Shown here: positions 1 to 7,348 of the stretch, in pieces
How positions within the stretch are numbered: the stretch's first letter is position 1
Layout: every line of letters starts with the position of its first letter
Assembly (NCBI GenBank): GCA_902773475.1
Contig: CACYEO010000155.1
Location: 1 to 15,430 of the forward strand
Source of the DNA: an uncultured bacterium
GTDB taxonomy: Bacteria > Verrucomicrobiota > Kiritimatiellia > RFP12 > UBA1067
Length of the DNA: 15,430 nt
Reading direction: 5' to 3'
Notes under the pieces: generated by a model
The model's database searches: none
What the model saw: only the letters and a program-made list of their open reading frames with translations
Told to the model about the DNA's origin: nothing
Program-made: the position numbers and the translations under genes

Positions 1-2066
1 GGTTCGCCGCCGGAGATTTCGGACGCCACCACAAGCGCGGCCACCGCAAGGTACAGGGCCGCCGCGAAATTCACGGCTTTCACGGTCTTCCCGCCGCGCA
101 GCCGCAGCCGCCATGCGGCGAACGGGATAAGCGCGAGCGTCGCCGCCACGAGCGTAAACTGCACGCGCAAATCGGTCAGGTAGAAACCGAACTGCTCCAT
201 CAGCCGTTTGAACCCGCCGTCCGAGAAGCTTATCTCTTCGTACTGCCCGCGCATCAGCGCGTGCTTGAAACCTTCCCACGTGCGCGGATAGCCCCAGTTC
301 ATCGGCGGGTTGCGCAGATCGGAGACGATCGGCATGTAGGCGTAGATGCTTACGCCAAGTTCCGCGAAGAGCGCCGCGAACGCGACCCTGCGCCCGTTGG
401 GGAGCGTCGCCCACGCCAGCCCCAGTATCGCGAAGTTCCATATCAGCGGCCAGCGGAACCACCACGTGTTGGGATCCGTGAGGCCCGTCATCGCGCCTTT
501 GTACGCCAGGGTGAAAAGCGAAATCTGCACGGCGGCGGCCGGAATGGAAAAAAGCAGCCCGCGCGGCAGGGCGTACGACATCGCAAGCATGGCGGCTACG
601 CCTACGGCGAGCGATACGGCCGGAACCGTCCACGATGCGGCGTTGTCGGGGTTGAAATCGTTGAATCCGGCCATGTCTACGAATACGAGCGGTATCAGAA
701 CCGCGGCGGCGGCGGAAACGGACATTACCGCGAACGCGGCCTTCCCCTCCGTCGTGCGGAACGCTTCGGAAAGTTTCTTCTCCACCGTAAAGGCGAGGTA
801 TAGCGCCGCCGCGATGCACAGGCAGACCGTCGCGGCTATGGCGGCGTATCCGCGCGGATCCCACAGCGGCGCGGAATCGAGATTGGAGGGCGGCCAGTGG
901 CGCATGGTCTCCCTGACTCCGCCGACTATTTTCGCGGACGGTCCGCTGCCGAGCCATATCGCGGGCGACGTGACGAATGTGGATGCGAGCGCGGCGAGCG
1001 CGCCCAGCCCGGCCGTCCCCGCGGCGACAAGAGCGGGCAGGTCCTTGCGCGCGCCGGGCCGGTTCGCGAAGAACTTCTTCGCGGCGAAACCGGCGACGGC
1101 GGCGAGAACCGCAAGCGCGGCCGCCGCCCACAGCAGCGTTTCGTCCGGCGTATCCGGGATTATGGTGTCGCCCGCGTGGCATAGCGAGGTGCTTTGCGAA
1201 ACGACGTCTTTGAAAACGCCTGGAATGGACTGGTCCGGCACTCTCATGCTGTTCAGCGTCTGGCCCCAGGGCCAGTGCTTCGCAATCACGCCGGATGTCA
1301 TGTCCCTGGAGGCGCGTTCAAGCGAAACCATTTTTAGCAGTTGCGCCGTAAGCCCCGCTGGAATCAGCATGATCGCAAAATCGCGGAACAGCGCCACGTC
1401 CGAAACCAGTATCACGAACACAAGCGGAACCGCGGCGAACAGGAGCACCTGGTAGTTGGTTAGGCCGAGTCCGAAAATGAACGCTGTCAGCCAGAGTATC
1501 TTGTCGGACGGTTTTCTCATCCACCGGTACGTCAGCAGCAGCACCCACATCAGGAAAAGCGCGTTGAGCGAATAGATTTCGACGATTGTCGACTGCGACC
1601 ACATGACCGGCGAGAACGCGAAAACGAGCGACCCGCCGAGTCCCGCCGCGACGGCCATCGCCTCTCTGTGCCGTTCCGACGCGCCTTCGCCCGCCGCGCC
1701 GCGCAGCATGTCGCGCGCCGAGGACGTGATCAGCATCGCGGTGCATCCCGCCGCGAACGCGCCGAACACGGCGCTCATGAAGGAAATCGACCACGCCGGG
1801 GTCGGATGCCCCAGATACGTCAGCCAGTCGAACGCGCGGCAGAAAAGCCACGCGAACATCGTCCAGAGCGGATAGCCCGGGGGATGCGGCACGCCCAGGA
1901 AGTTGCCGGCCGTGGCGAGTTCGCCCGAGTCTTCAAGCCCTACGCTCGGGCCGAGAGTCAAAGTGTACACGCCGAGGGAGACGAGCGTGGCGCCCCAGAA
2001 CGAAAGCCAGTCCGCTTTCGTGAAGAACGCGTTCCCGGCGCCGTCCTTTTTGGAGAATAGAAACAT
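1..2066 (-). CDS. DUF2723 multi-spanning membrane protein (glycosyltransferase-like), C-terminus off the left edge
   Basis: Reading from ATG at 2066 on the minus strand, the frame stays open to the window edge, giving 688 residues and no stop. Residues 46-67 carry the DUF2723 signature: DSGEL, then a short helix, then LGVPHPPGYPLW. Later (around residue 620) there is NPPMNWGYPRTWEGFKHAL followed by RGQY, also typical of the family. Many hydrophobic segments alternate with short loops, so it is an integral inner-membrane protein. The DSGE acidic cluster lies in the first extracytoplasmic loop, the position of the catalytic acid in GT-C enzymes such as protein O-mannosyltransferases. DUF2723 is related to TMEM260, but the donor and acceptor here are unknown. 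Family members are commonly near 1000 residues, so a substantial part is missing. It is transcribed divergently from the GDP-mannose synthesis gene, which is compatible with, but does not prove, use of a mannose-derived donor. The family call is firm; the substrate is not. Confidence 0.88.
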   Translation of the reverse strand, partial: MFLFSKKDGAGNAFFTKADWLSFWGATLVSLGVYTLTLGPSVGLEDSGELATAGNFLGVPHPPGYPLWTMFAWLFCRAFDWLTYLGHPTPAWSISFMSAVFGAFAAGCTAMLITSSARDMLRGAAGEGASERHREAMAVAAGLGGSLVFAFSPVMWSQSTIVEIYSLNALFLMWVLLLTYRWMRKPSDKILWLTAFIFGLGLTNYQVLLFAAVPLVFVILVSDVALFRDFAIMLIPAGLTAQLLKMVSLERASRDMTSGVIAKHWPWGQTLNSMRVPDQSIPGVFKDVVSQSTSLCHAGDTIIPDTPDETLLWAAAALAVLAAVAGFAAKKFFANRPGARKDLPALVAAGTAGLGALAALASTFVTSPAIWLGSGPSAKIVGGVRETMRHWPPSNLDSAPLWDPRGYAAIAATVCLCIAAALYLAFTVEKKLSEAFRTTEGKAAFAVMSVSAAAAVLIPLVFVDMAGFNDFNPDNAASWTVPAVSLAVGVAAMLAMSYALPRGLLFSIPAAAVQISLFTLAYKGAMTGLTDPNTWWFRWPLIWNFAILGLAWATLPNGRRVAFAALFAELGVSIYAYMPIVSDLRNPPMNWGYPRTWEGFKHALMRGQYEEISFSDGGFKRLMEQFGFYLTDLRVQFTLVAATLALIPFAAWRLRLRGGKTVKAVNFAAALYLAVAALVVASEISGGE

Positions 2067-2113
2067 TTCGACCTGCTTTCCGCTTTTCTGCAAAGGAAAA
2101 AGAAACGCCTGAT

Positions 2114-2142
2114 ATTTTACCAAACGCCCGCACTCGCCGCAA
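2114..2142 (-). promoter_or_regulatory. Sigma-70-like promoter of the DUF2723 gene
   Basis: Reading the minus strand, TTGCGG (2142-2137) is followed after 17 bp by TAAAAT (2119-2114), preceded by TG in the extended -10 position. The predicted start lies around 2107, giving a leader of about 40 nt before ATG 2066. The same TTGCGG-17 bp-(-10) arrangement recurs upstream of the gene at 12428. Confidence 0.6.
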
Positions 2143-2150
2143 ACCCGGCG

Positions 2151-2179
2151 TTGGCGGCGCGCCGCCGCTTTGCTATAAT
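2151..2179 (+). promoter_or_regulatory. Sigma-70-like promoter of the manC-truA-TPR-dus operon
   Basis: TTGGCG (2151-2156), a 17-bp spacer and a perfect TATAAT (2174-2179) with an extended TGC directly before it. Transcription should start about 7 nt downstream (2186-2187), immediately at the ribosome-binding site, so the leader would be only about 15 nt. A perfect 14-bp palindrome (GGCGGCGCGCCGCC, 2153-2166) overlaps the -35 box and could be an operator or simply GC-rich chance. Confidence 0.65.
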
Positions 2180-2186
2180 TGCCGCC

Positions 2187-2192
2187 GGGAGG
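2187..2192 (+). promoter_or_regulatory. Ribosome-binding site that fixes a GTG start for manC
   Basis: GGGAGG lies 9 nt before GTG 2202. The in-frame ATG at 2151 lies upstream of the -10 box and would not be transcribed from this promoter, so the GTG is the supported start. Confidence 0.7.
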
Positions 2193-2201
2193 CAGCGCAA
2201 A

Positions 2202-3269
2202 GTGTCAAAAGCTTCAATATACGCGATAATACTCGCCGGCGGAAACGGCGAAAGATTCTGGCCGTTCTCGACGAAGGAACGGCCCAAACAGTTCCTCGAC
2301 ATCTTCGGAGGCGTTTCGCTGATCCGCCGCGCTGTGGAGCGGCTGAAGGGAATCGTGCCGCCGGAGAACGTCTTTGTGGTCACGGCGGCGAAGTTTGTGC
2401 CGGCGACGCGCAGGGAACTGCCCGCCGTCCCGGCTGGAAACATAGTGGGCGAACCTTGCCGCCGCGACACCGCCGCCGCGATGGCCGCGGCCTGCGGCCT
2501 CGTGAAACGCGCCGGCGGTCCGGACGCCGTCGGCATCGCCCTTCCGGCGGATTCCGTGGTGCGCGACGAGCCCGCGTTCCGCCGCGCCTTGCGCGCGTGC
2601 GTCGCATCGGCGCGCAGGGGCGCTCTCGCGCTGGTCGGCGTGCGGCCGGACCGCCCCGCCTGCGAGTTCGGATATATCGAACTCGCCGGCGAACCGCGCG
2701 AAAACAAGGCATGCCGCGTGTCGCGCTTCGTGGAAAAGCCGGACGCCCGCACCGCGGCGGAATATGTCGCTTCCGGCAGATTCGTCTGGAACGCCGGGAT
2801 TTTCACATGGACGGAGCGCGTTCTCGAAAACGCGTTCGCGAAGCACGCCCCGGAGCTGCTCCCCGCCGTGGAAGCGGGCGCGAAAAGCCCGGCCGCGCGG
2901 AAACGCGCCATGGACGCCGTTTATCCCGGCCTGCCGAAGATATCGTTCGACTACGCCGTGCTGGAAAAGCTCGACGGCATCGAGGCCGTTGCCGCGGACG
3001 CCGGATGGGACGATGTCGGCTCCTGGGCGGCGATGGAACGCGAGTTCGGGCGCGACGCCCTCGGCAACACCGTTTTCGGCCGCCCTGTGGCGGCGGTGGA
3101 TTCCGAAGGCTGCATTCTCGTGTCGTCCGGCGTTCCGCTTGGCGTGATCGGGATGAAAGACGTCGTCGCCGTGGCCACGCCGCGCGGAGTGCTCGTAGCG
3201 CCGCGCGGCAGGCTCGACTGCATGAAACGCCTCGCCGCCGCGCTCGAGGCGGCGGAGGGGAGCCGCTGA
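2202..3269 (+). CDS. manC: Mannose-1-phosphate guanylyltransferase
   Basis: The enzyme converts mannose-1-phosphate and GTP to GDP-mannose and pyrophosphate in the cytoplasm, supplying mannose (and GDP-fucose or GDP-rhamnose) for surface glycans. From GTG 2202 the protein is 355 residues, the length of the single-domain form without the phosphomannose isomerase fusion. Visible motifs in order: LAGGNGERFWP nucleotide-binding loop (11-21), with Glu where Thr or Ser is common; RPKQF (27-31); EPxxRDTAAA (84-93); FVEKP sugar-phosphate motif (176-180); WNAGIF (196-201); GWDDVGSW (268-275). It is first in an operon, and its stop overlaps the truA start as TGATG. It diverges from a DUF2723 membrane protein, a plausible consumer of activated sugar. 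Function is well supported; a related hexose-1-phosphate nucleotidyltransferase specificity cannot be fully excluded. Confidence 0.92.
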   Translation: MSKASIYAIILAGGNGERFWPFSTKERPKQFLDIFGGVSLIRRAVERLKGIVPPENVFVVTAAKFVPATRRELPAVPAGNIVGEPCRRDTAAAMAAACGLVKRAGGPDAVGIALPADSVVRDEPAFRRALRACVASARRGALALVGVRPDRPACEFGYIELAGEPRENKACRVSRFVEKPDARTAAEYVASGRFVWNAGIFTWTERVLENAFAKHAPELLPAVEAGAKSPAARKRAMDAVYPGLPKISFDYAVLEKLDGIEAVAADAGWDDVGSWAAMEREFGRDALGNTVFGRPVAAVDSEGCILVSSGVPLGVIGMKDVVAVATPRGVLVAPRGRLDCMKRLAAALEAAEGSR

Positions 3270-4009
3270 TGGCGCGCTACAAACTCGCCGTCGCATACGA
3301 CGGTACGGCCTATTTGGGTTTCCAGATTCAGAATCAAGGGCCTTCGATACAGGGCGAACTCGAAAAGGCGGCTTCATATCTCGCCTGCGAACAGGTGCGC
3401 GTGAACGGCTCCGGCCGCACGGACGCAGGCGTCCACGCGCGCGCGCAAATCGTCCATTTCGACTGCCCCAAGCCGATTCCGCCGGCTTCGATGGTGCGCG
3501 CCATGAATACGCGCCTGCCGGAGGATATACGCGTGACGTCCGCCGCGATCGTCGCGCCGGATTTCGACGCGCGCCGCTCGGCAAAGGGCAAGGAGTACAG
3601 GTATTTCCTGTACAACGCGCCGATCCTCCCGCCGGTGATGCGCCCGTTCTGGGCATGGGACCACAAGCCGCTTGACGCGGACGCCATGCAGGACGCCGCT
3701 TCGCGCTTCTGCGGCAACCACGACTTTGCGCCGTTTTCGGCCAATCCGCACCGCGAGCTTTTTACGACCGTCCGCTATATCTCCTCGTTCTCCGTCAAGC
3801 GCTCCGGCCCGCGCATCTCGTTTGCGGTCCGCGGCGACGGTTTTCTCTACAAGCAGGTCAGATCCATGGTCGGCTACCTGCTGCGCGTGGGGCGCGGTTC
3901 GGAAAAACCCGAATCCGTGTCCGAACTGCTTGATGAAGCCGCGCCGCGCACGGCGCGCGTGCCTACCGCGCCGGCCTGCGGCCTGTTCCTGTGGAAAGTG
4001 TTCTATTGA
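3269..4009 (+). CDS. truA: tRNA pseudouridine(38-40) synthase TruA
   Basis: TruA isomerises uridine to pseudouridine at positions 38-40 of the tRNA anticodon arm. The 246-residue protein has the normal family length. The catalytic motif GSGRTDAGVHA contains the nucleophilic Asp at residue 52. N-terminal KLAVAYDGTAYLGFQ, the KEYRYFLYN strand and the C-terminal GDGFLYKQVRSMVGYLL segment are all classic TruA. The start ATG 3269 overlaps the upstream TGA as TGATG, with GGAGGGG at 3254-3260 as a good ribosome-binding site, so translation is probably coupled to manC. Its stop is 2 nt before the next gene. Pairing with a sugar nucleotide gene is operon packing rather than a functional link. Confidence 0.96.
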   Translation: MARYKLAVAYDGTAYLGFQIQNQGPSIQGELEKAASYLACEQVRVNGSGRTDAGVHARAQIVHFDCPKPIPPASMVRAMNTRLPEDIRVTSAAIVAPDFDARRSAKGKEYRYFLYNAPILPPVMRPFWAWDHKPLDADAMQDAASRFCGNHDFAPFSANPHRELFTTVRYISSFSVKRSGPRISFAVRGDGFLYKQVRSMVGYLLRVGRGSEKPESVSELLDEAAPRTARVPTAPACGLFLWKVFY

Positions 4010-4011
4010 AT

Positions 4012-6009
4012 ATGCGCATTTTCGCCATCGCATCCATCTGCGCCGCGGCGCTTTCTCTCGGCGCCGCCCCCGCCTACGACTGCCCCGCGCTTTTCGCGCG
4101 GCATTCCGCGCTGCGCGCCGCGCTTGCAAGATCCGTCCTGCTGCGCGACTGGAACGGAATGGAACGGATTTCGCGCGCCGGAAAGGCTCTCGACCCCACC
4201 GACCCGCACTGGCGCTACAATCTCGCGTGCGCGCTTTCGCGCAAAGGCGAAAGCGCCGCCGCGCTCGAAGAACTCGAAAAAGCCGTGGAACTCGGCTTCG
4301 CGGATCCGCAGACCGTGGTTTCCGACGAAGATCTCGCTCCGCTGCGGACGAGTGCGCGCTTCGCCGCCGTTCTTGAGAAGGCGCGCGGCATGGCGGAGCG
4401 CCGCGAAATCCCCGCGACCGTGCCGGTCGCGAGAGAGGCCGCGCGCTGCGAAGCGGGCGGCTCCGCGGTTCTCGGGGAAAGGAATTTCACCTGGAACTAC
4501 GATCTTGGAATCCTGGCGGCGTCGCTCGAACTTTCCATGCCGTCCGGCGCCTCCGCCCGCGAGGAGTCCCGCAAGGGCCCTTGCGCGGAAACCGTCAGGC
4601 GGTGGATTGCCGAAGGCTCGGCCGCCGGCAACGCCGGCGACTTCTACATGAACCGCGACGGCGGGCATTCGCGCATAGACGTGCGCAGATTTCCGCTCCT
4701 GTCCACGGTTTCGTTCGACGGCGAAGGCGTGAAGCGCGGCTTCGGAACGTGTCCGCCGATAGCGGCGCTCCCGTCCGGCTTCGCGCTTTTCACGAACTGT
4801 TCGCGCGCCTACGCCAAGGGCCCGCGCTGGCGCTCGCTTCCAAGGGCGTGGATGGCCGACCGCATCTTGTCCGCGCGTCTTTCCGCGCTGTATCTGTCAA
4901 ACCAGATCAACGTGTTTCCGGCCAGCAAAGACTTCGGCGGAAAAGCCGGCGACGTCTTTCCCGCGGCCACGCCCTGCGTCTTCATCACGAAAGGCGAGTC
5001 GTGGTCGGACCGGCCGCTCCTCGAAATGCTGCTTTCCGCCTCCGCCGCGCTGCGCCCGGACGCGAAAAAGGAAATCCTGCGCCGGGGTCTTTTCGCCCCT
5101 GTCATGCAATGCCTGCTGCGAAAGTCCGTGCGCGGCGCGGAAAGCATCCTGTCGCCGGAGGCGAACCCCACGGTCTTCGACACGAAGGCGATAGACGCCC
5201 GCAAACTCGTCGAAGCCGCCCATGCGCTCGCGCCGGATGCGATACCTCCTGCGGTCAAACTCGATTTCATAGAAATCAATCCGCCGAAAGGCCGTCTGCC
5301 CATGCCGGGCCTCGATTATCCCGACATCGCGCCGGAGCCTTTCTGCATCACTCCGTTTTCCTCCTGCTTTGTCCTGCGCGCGCCGGAGGGCGTCCGCGAG
5401 TTTTCCCTTTCGGCCGCCGCGATCGGCGCGGCGCCAGGCGAGACGGCGGAGTTCGCGTGGCGCGTTACGCACGGCGATGCTTCCGCTGCCTGCATAACGG
5501 TGGAGGAAGGATCCGGAGGGGCGCGGGCGAAGCTGCGGCTCGACCGCCGCCGCCTGCGCGCGCGCGTGGACGTTGCGTGTTTCGCGAAGACGGCCGGGTC
5601 TGGCTGGGGCGCGCCTTCGTTCGTCTCTTTCCTGCCGGTCTCGCGCGAACTGCGCTCGTACGACGGGGACGGACGGATCCTTTCCGTCAATTACACGAAT
5701 CCGTCCGGGAAATATTCCGATCCTGAAATCTCGCTTCCTAAAAACTGGACCGACGTCTACACATACGGCAAGGACGGCAAACTCGAAGAAATCCTGCGCA
5801 TCCGCGCCGACGGCTCCTCTGCCGGTTCGTTCACGCCGGACGGCGAACTTGTAAAGTCGCGCGGCGCGGACGGCAGACCGTCGGAAATGGTGAAGGTGCG
5901 CTACATGCGCCGCTCCACCGGCGATCCCGACGAACCGTTCGATTTGACATGGGTTGAGGTCCCCGGCAAAAACGCGCCGACGCCGCGCGCCAAGGAAGGA
6001 CCGCGCGAA
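4012..6009 (+). CDS. Secreted protein of unknown function with N-terminal TPR
   Basis: A 666-residue protein (the stop codon continues to 6012) I cannot assign to a named family. Start ATG 4012 gives a clean Sec signal peptide: MRIF, a hydrophobic core and cleavage after APA (residue 21). Residues 60-110 form a TPR-like helical pair (DPTDPHWRYNLACALSRKGE, then a LEELEKAVELGF helix), with the DLAPLR tail usual in TPRs of this type. The middle of roughly 400 residues has no motif I recognise. Around residues 440-540 the pattern (FVLRAPEGVREFSLSAAAIG, then a charged strand-rich stretch) looks like a beta-sandwich. The last 70 residues (VYTYGKDGKLEEILRIRADG and so on) resemble YD/RHS-type strands. 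It sits between truA and a dus gene, with a 2-nt gap before and an ATGA overlap after, so it is co-translated with RNA-modification genes although it should act outside the cytoplasm. Confidence 0.72.
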
Positions 6010-7010
6010 TGAGCCTGCCCCGCCGTCCGAAAACCGTCCTCGCCCCGCTCGCCGGATTCACCGACGCGCCGTTCCGCAAACTGTGCTCCGAACTCGGCGC
6101 GGAACTTGTCTATACCGAAATGGCAAGCGCGGCGGGCCTCGCCCACGGCTCGGTCCCGACGCGGTTCCTTTTGAGCGTCCTTCCCGGCGAGAGCCCGGCC
6201 GTCGCGCAGATATTCGGATCGAACGAGGACGACGTCGCGGCCGCCGCGCGCGAAATCGACGCGATGAAGCGCTTCTGCGCGATAGACTTGAATTCCGGTT
6301 GTCCGATGCCGCGCATAAGGCAGGAAGGGAGCGGCTCCGCGCTTCTCGAAGATCCGGAAAAGATCGGCAGGCTCTTGAAGGCGATAAAGGCGGAGACTTC
6401 GCTGCCTGTGACGTTGAAGACGCGGCCGGGGCCGCGCCCCGCCAGAAACGTCATGCTTGAAATCGTCGCGGCAGCGCAGGAAGCCGGAGTGTCCGGCATA
6501 ACGCTTCACGCGAGATATGCCTCGCGCGGGCATTCGGGGCCGGCGGATCTCGATCTTCTCGCCCGGTGCGTGCAGGCCGCCAAGGTTCCGGTGACCGGCA
6601 ACGGCGGCGTTGTGGACAGGGCGTCGTTCGACGCGATGGCGCAGACCGGCGTGGCGGCGGTGATGGTCGGCCGGGCGGCGCTCGACAGGCCGGAGATATT
6701 CCGCGAACTTTCGGCGGAACCCGGCGAGGAGCCGCCTCCTCCCCTCTCCGCGCGCGAACGCTTCGACAGGCATGTCGCCTTGATGAAGGTTTTCGCGGAG
6801 CAGCTTGCGCATGAATTCCCGGACGCCCGCGTCCCTTCTGCGGACACCTGCATCGTCATGCGTTTCAGGACGCACCTTTTCCGGTATTTCGCCGGGATGG
6901 ACGGCGCCGCCCGGATGCGCCGCGACATGAATTCGTTCGCGACGGCGGACGATGTCTTCGCCGCCGTCTCCGCGCTCCGGCCCTCCCGCGTTTCAGGGAA
7001 TAGGGAATAG
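6009..7010 (+). CDS. tRNA-dihydrouridine synthase
   Basis: Dus enzymes use FMN and NADPH to reduce specific uridines in the tRNA D-loop. The 333-residue protein is a typical length. Visible motifs: LAPLAGFTDAPFRKLC near the N-terminus (FMN-binding barrel start), EMASAAGL, VAQIFGS, the catalytic DLNSGCP loop with Cys98, GSGSALLEDP, KTRPG, TLHAR, GNGGV and VMVGRAALDRPEIF. These support a bacterial Dus of the DusB-like type, though the subfamily, and so the target uridine, is not certain. The start overlaps the stop of the TPR gene as ATGA. The last codons (Ser-Gly-Asn-Arg-Glu-stop) are written by the first units of the heptad repeat array: the TAG stop at 7008-7010 is part of GGGAATAG. The native C-terminus has therefore probably been altered by a few residues beyond the catalytic domain. 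Confidence 0.93.
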   Translation: MSLPRRPKTVLAPLAGFTDAPFRKLCSELGAELVYTEMASAAGLAHGSVPTRFLLSVLPGESPAVAQIFGSNEDDVAAAAREIDAMKRFCAIDLNSGCPMPRIRQEGSGSALLEDPEKIGRLLKAIKAETSLPVTLKTRPGPRPARNVMLEIVAAAQEAGVSGITLHARYASRGHSGPADLDLLARCVQAAKVPVTGNGGVVDRASFDAMAQTGVAAVMVGRAALDRPEIFRELSAEPGEEPPPPLSARERFDRHVALMKVFAEQLAHEFPDARVPSADTCIVMRFRTHLFRYFAGMDGAARMRRDMNSFATADDVFAAVSALRPSRVSGNRE

Positions 7011-7075
7011 TGAATAGTGAATAGAACAGGGGGGCAGGGATTAGGCAATAGGCAATAGGGAATAGGCAGTAGGGG
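6996..7075 (+). repeat. Left arm of heptad repeat array, G-rich orientation
   Basis: About ten degenerate 7-bp units of consensus GGSAATA (GGGAATA, GTGAATA, GGCAATA, GGGATTA, GGCAGTA) run head to tail, with an interruption at about 7024-7036 (GAACAGGGGGGCA). The arm is the reverse complement of the longer right arm, so the two can pair. It overlaps the final codons and stop of the dihydrouridine synthase gene. Confidence 0.9.
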
Positions 7076-7115
7076 AGTGTTTGAGTGTTTGGGTGTTTGG
7101 GTGTTTGGGTTTGCA
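7076..7115 (+). repeat. G-rich octamer tandem repeat between the two heptad arms
   Basis: Four and a half tandem copies of an 8-bp unit, RGTGTTTG (two AGTGTTTG-like copies, then GGTGTTTG copies, ending GGTTTG). Period and sequence differ from the flanking heptads. With the preceding GGGG it presents four G-tracts on the plus strand, three of them separated by 5-nt loops. Confidence 0.85.
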
Positions 7116-7129
7116 AGCCGCCGCCGATA

Positions 7130-7299
7130 CCCTATCGCCTATCCCCCATTCCCCATTCCCTATTGCCTATCCCCCATTCCCTATTGCCTATTGCCTATTC
7201 CCTTCCCTATTGCCTATCCCCCATTCCCTATTCCCTACTGCCTACTCCCTACTGCCTATTCCCTACTCCCTATTCCCTATTGCCTATTGCCTATTGCCT
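7130..7299 (+). repeat. Right arm of heptad repeat array, C-rich orientation
   Basis: About 24 consecutive 7-bp units of consensus SCCTATT (CCCTATT, GCCTATT, CCCCATT, CCCTACT, GCCTATC, GCCTACT), with one 5-nt short unit (CCCTT, about 7200-7204). The unit is inverted relative to the left arm. The CCTATT strand contains no stop codon, so all three plus frames stay open across it and produce a spurious Pro-Tyr-Ser-Leu-Leu-like peptide; this is not evidence of coding. The bases between the arms (7116-7129) are a short GC-rich stretch. Together with the left arm and octamers it fills the otherwise gene-free 7011-7348. It resembles in style the short tandemly repeated heptanucleotides of filamentous cyanobacteria. 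Confidence 0.92.
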
Positions 7300-7320
7300 G
7301 ACGCGACAGCAGTCGCGTCA
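7299..7320. other. Perfect inverted repeat (9-bp stem, 4-nt loop) before the HIT gene promoter
   Basis: TGACGCGAC (7299-7307), loop AGCA, GTCGCGTCA (7312-7320). It starts exactly where the heptad array ends and lies over the region where the -35 box of the HIT promoter would be. There is no T-run on either side, so it is a poor intrinsic terminator. It may be an operator dyad, the boundary of the repeat element, or a factor-assisted terminator of the upstream operon. Confidence 0.7.
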
Positions 7321-7332
7321 GTGCGGCGGATT

Positions 7333-7341
7333 TGCTATAAT
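7333..7341 (+). promoter_or_regulatory. Extended -10 promoter of the HIT gene, predicted leaderless mRNA
   Basis: TGCTATAAT with no recognisable -35 box. Exactly 7 nt (ACCCGCC) separate the -10 from ATG 7349, placing the transcription start on the A of the start codon. No Shine-Dalgarno sequence is present. The 11-mer TTTGCTATAAT is identical to that of the promoter at 2174. Confidence 0.65.
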
Positions 7342-7348
7342 ACCCGCC

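Noticed and set aside
346..1455. Long plus-strand open frames over the left 2 kb (346-1455 and others), and similar long antisense frames over the operons
   Set aside because: High-GC shadows of real genes: they have biased Ala/Arg/Ser composition, no recognisable motifs, and lie opposite or out of frame with genes that have clear family signatures.
6996..7299. Possible CRISPR array
   Set aside because: Units are 7 bp, contiguous and degenerate, with no unique spacers, and no cas genes are near.
7077..7348. Open frames across the heptad array that appear to extend the HIT gene upstream or code for a Tyr/Pro/Leu-rich peptide
   Set aside because: The CCTATT strand has no stop codon in any frame, so openness is automatic. 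The promoter and leaderless start at 7349 lie downstream, and the peptide is a 7-residue cycle of the repeat.
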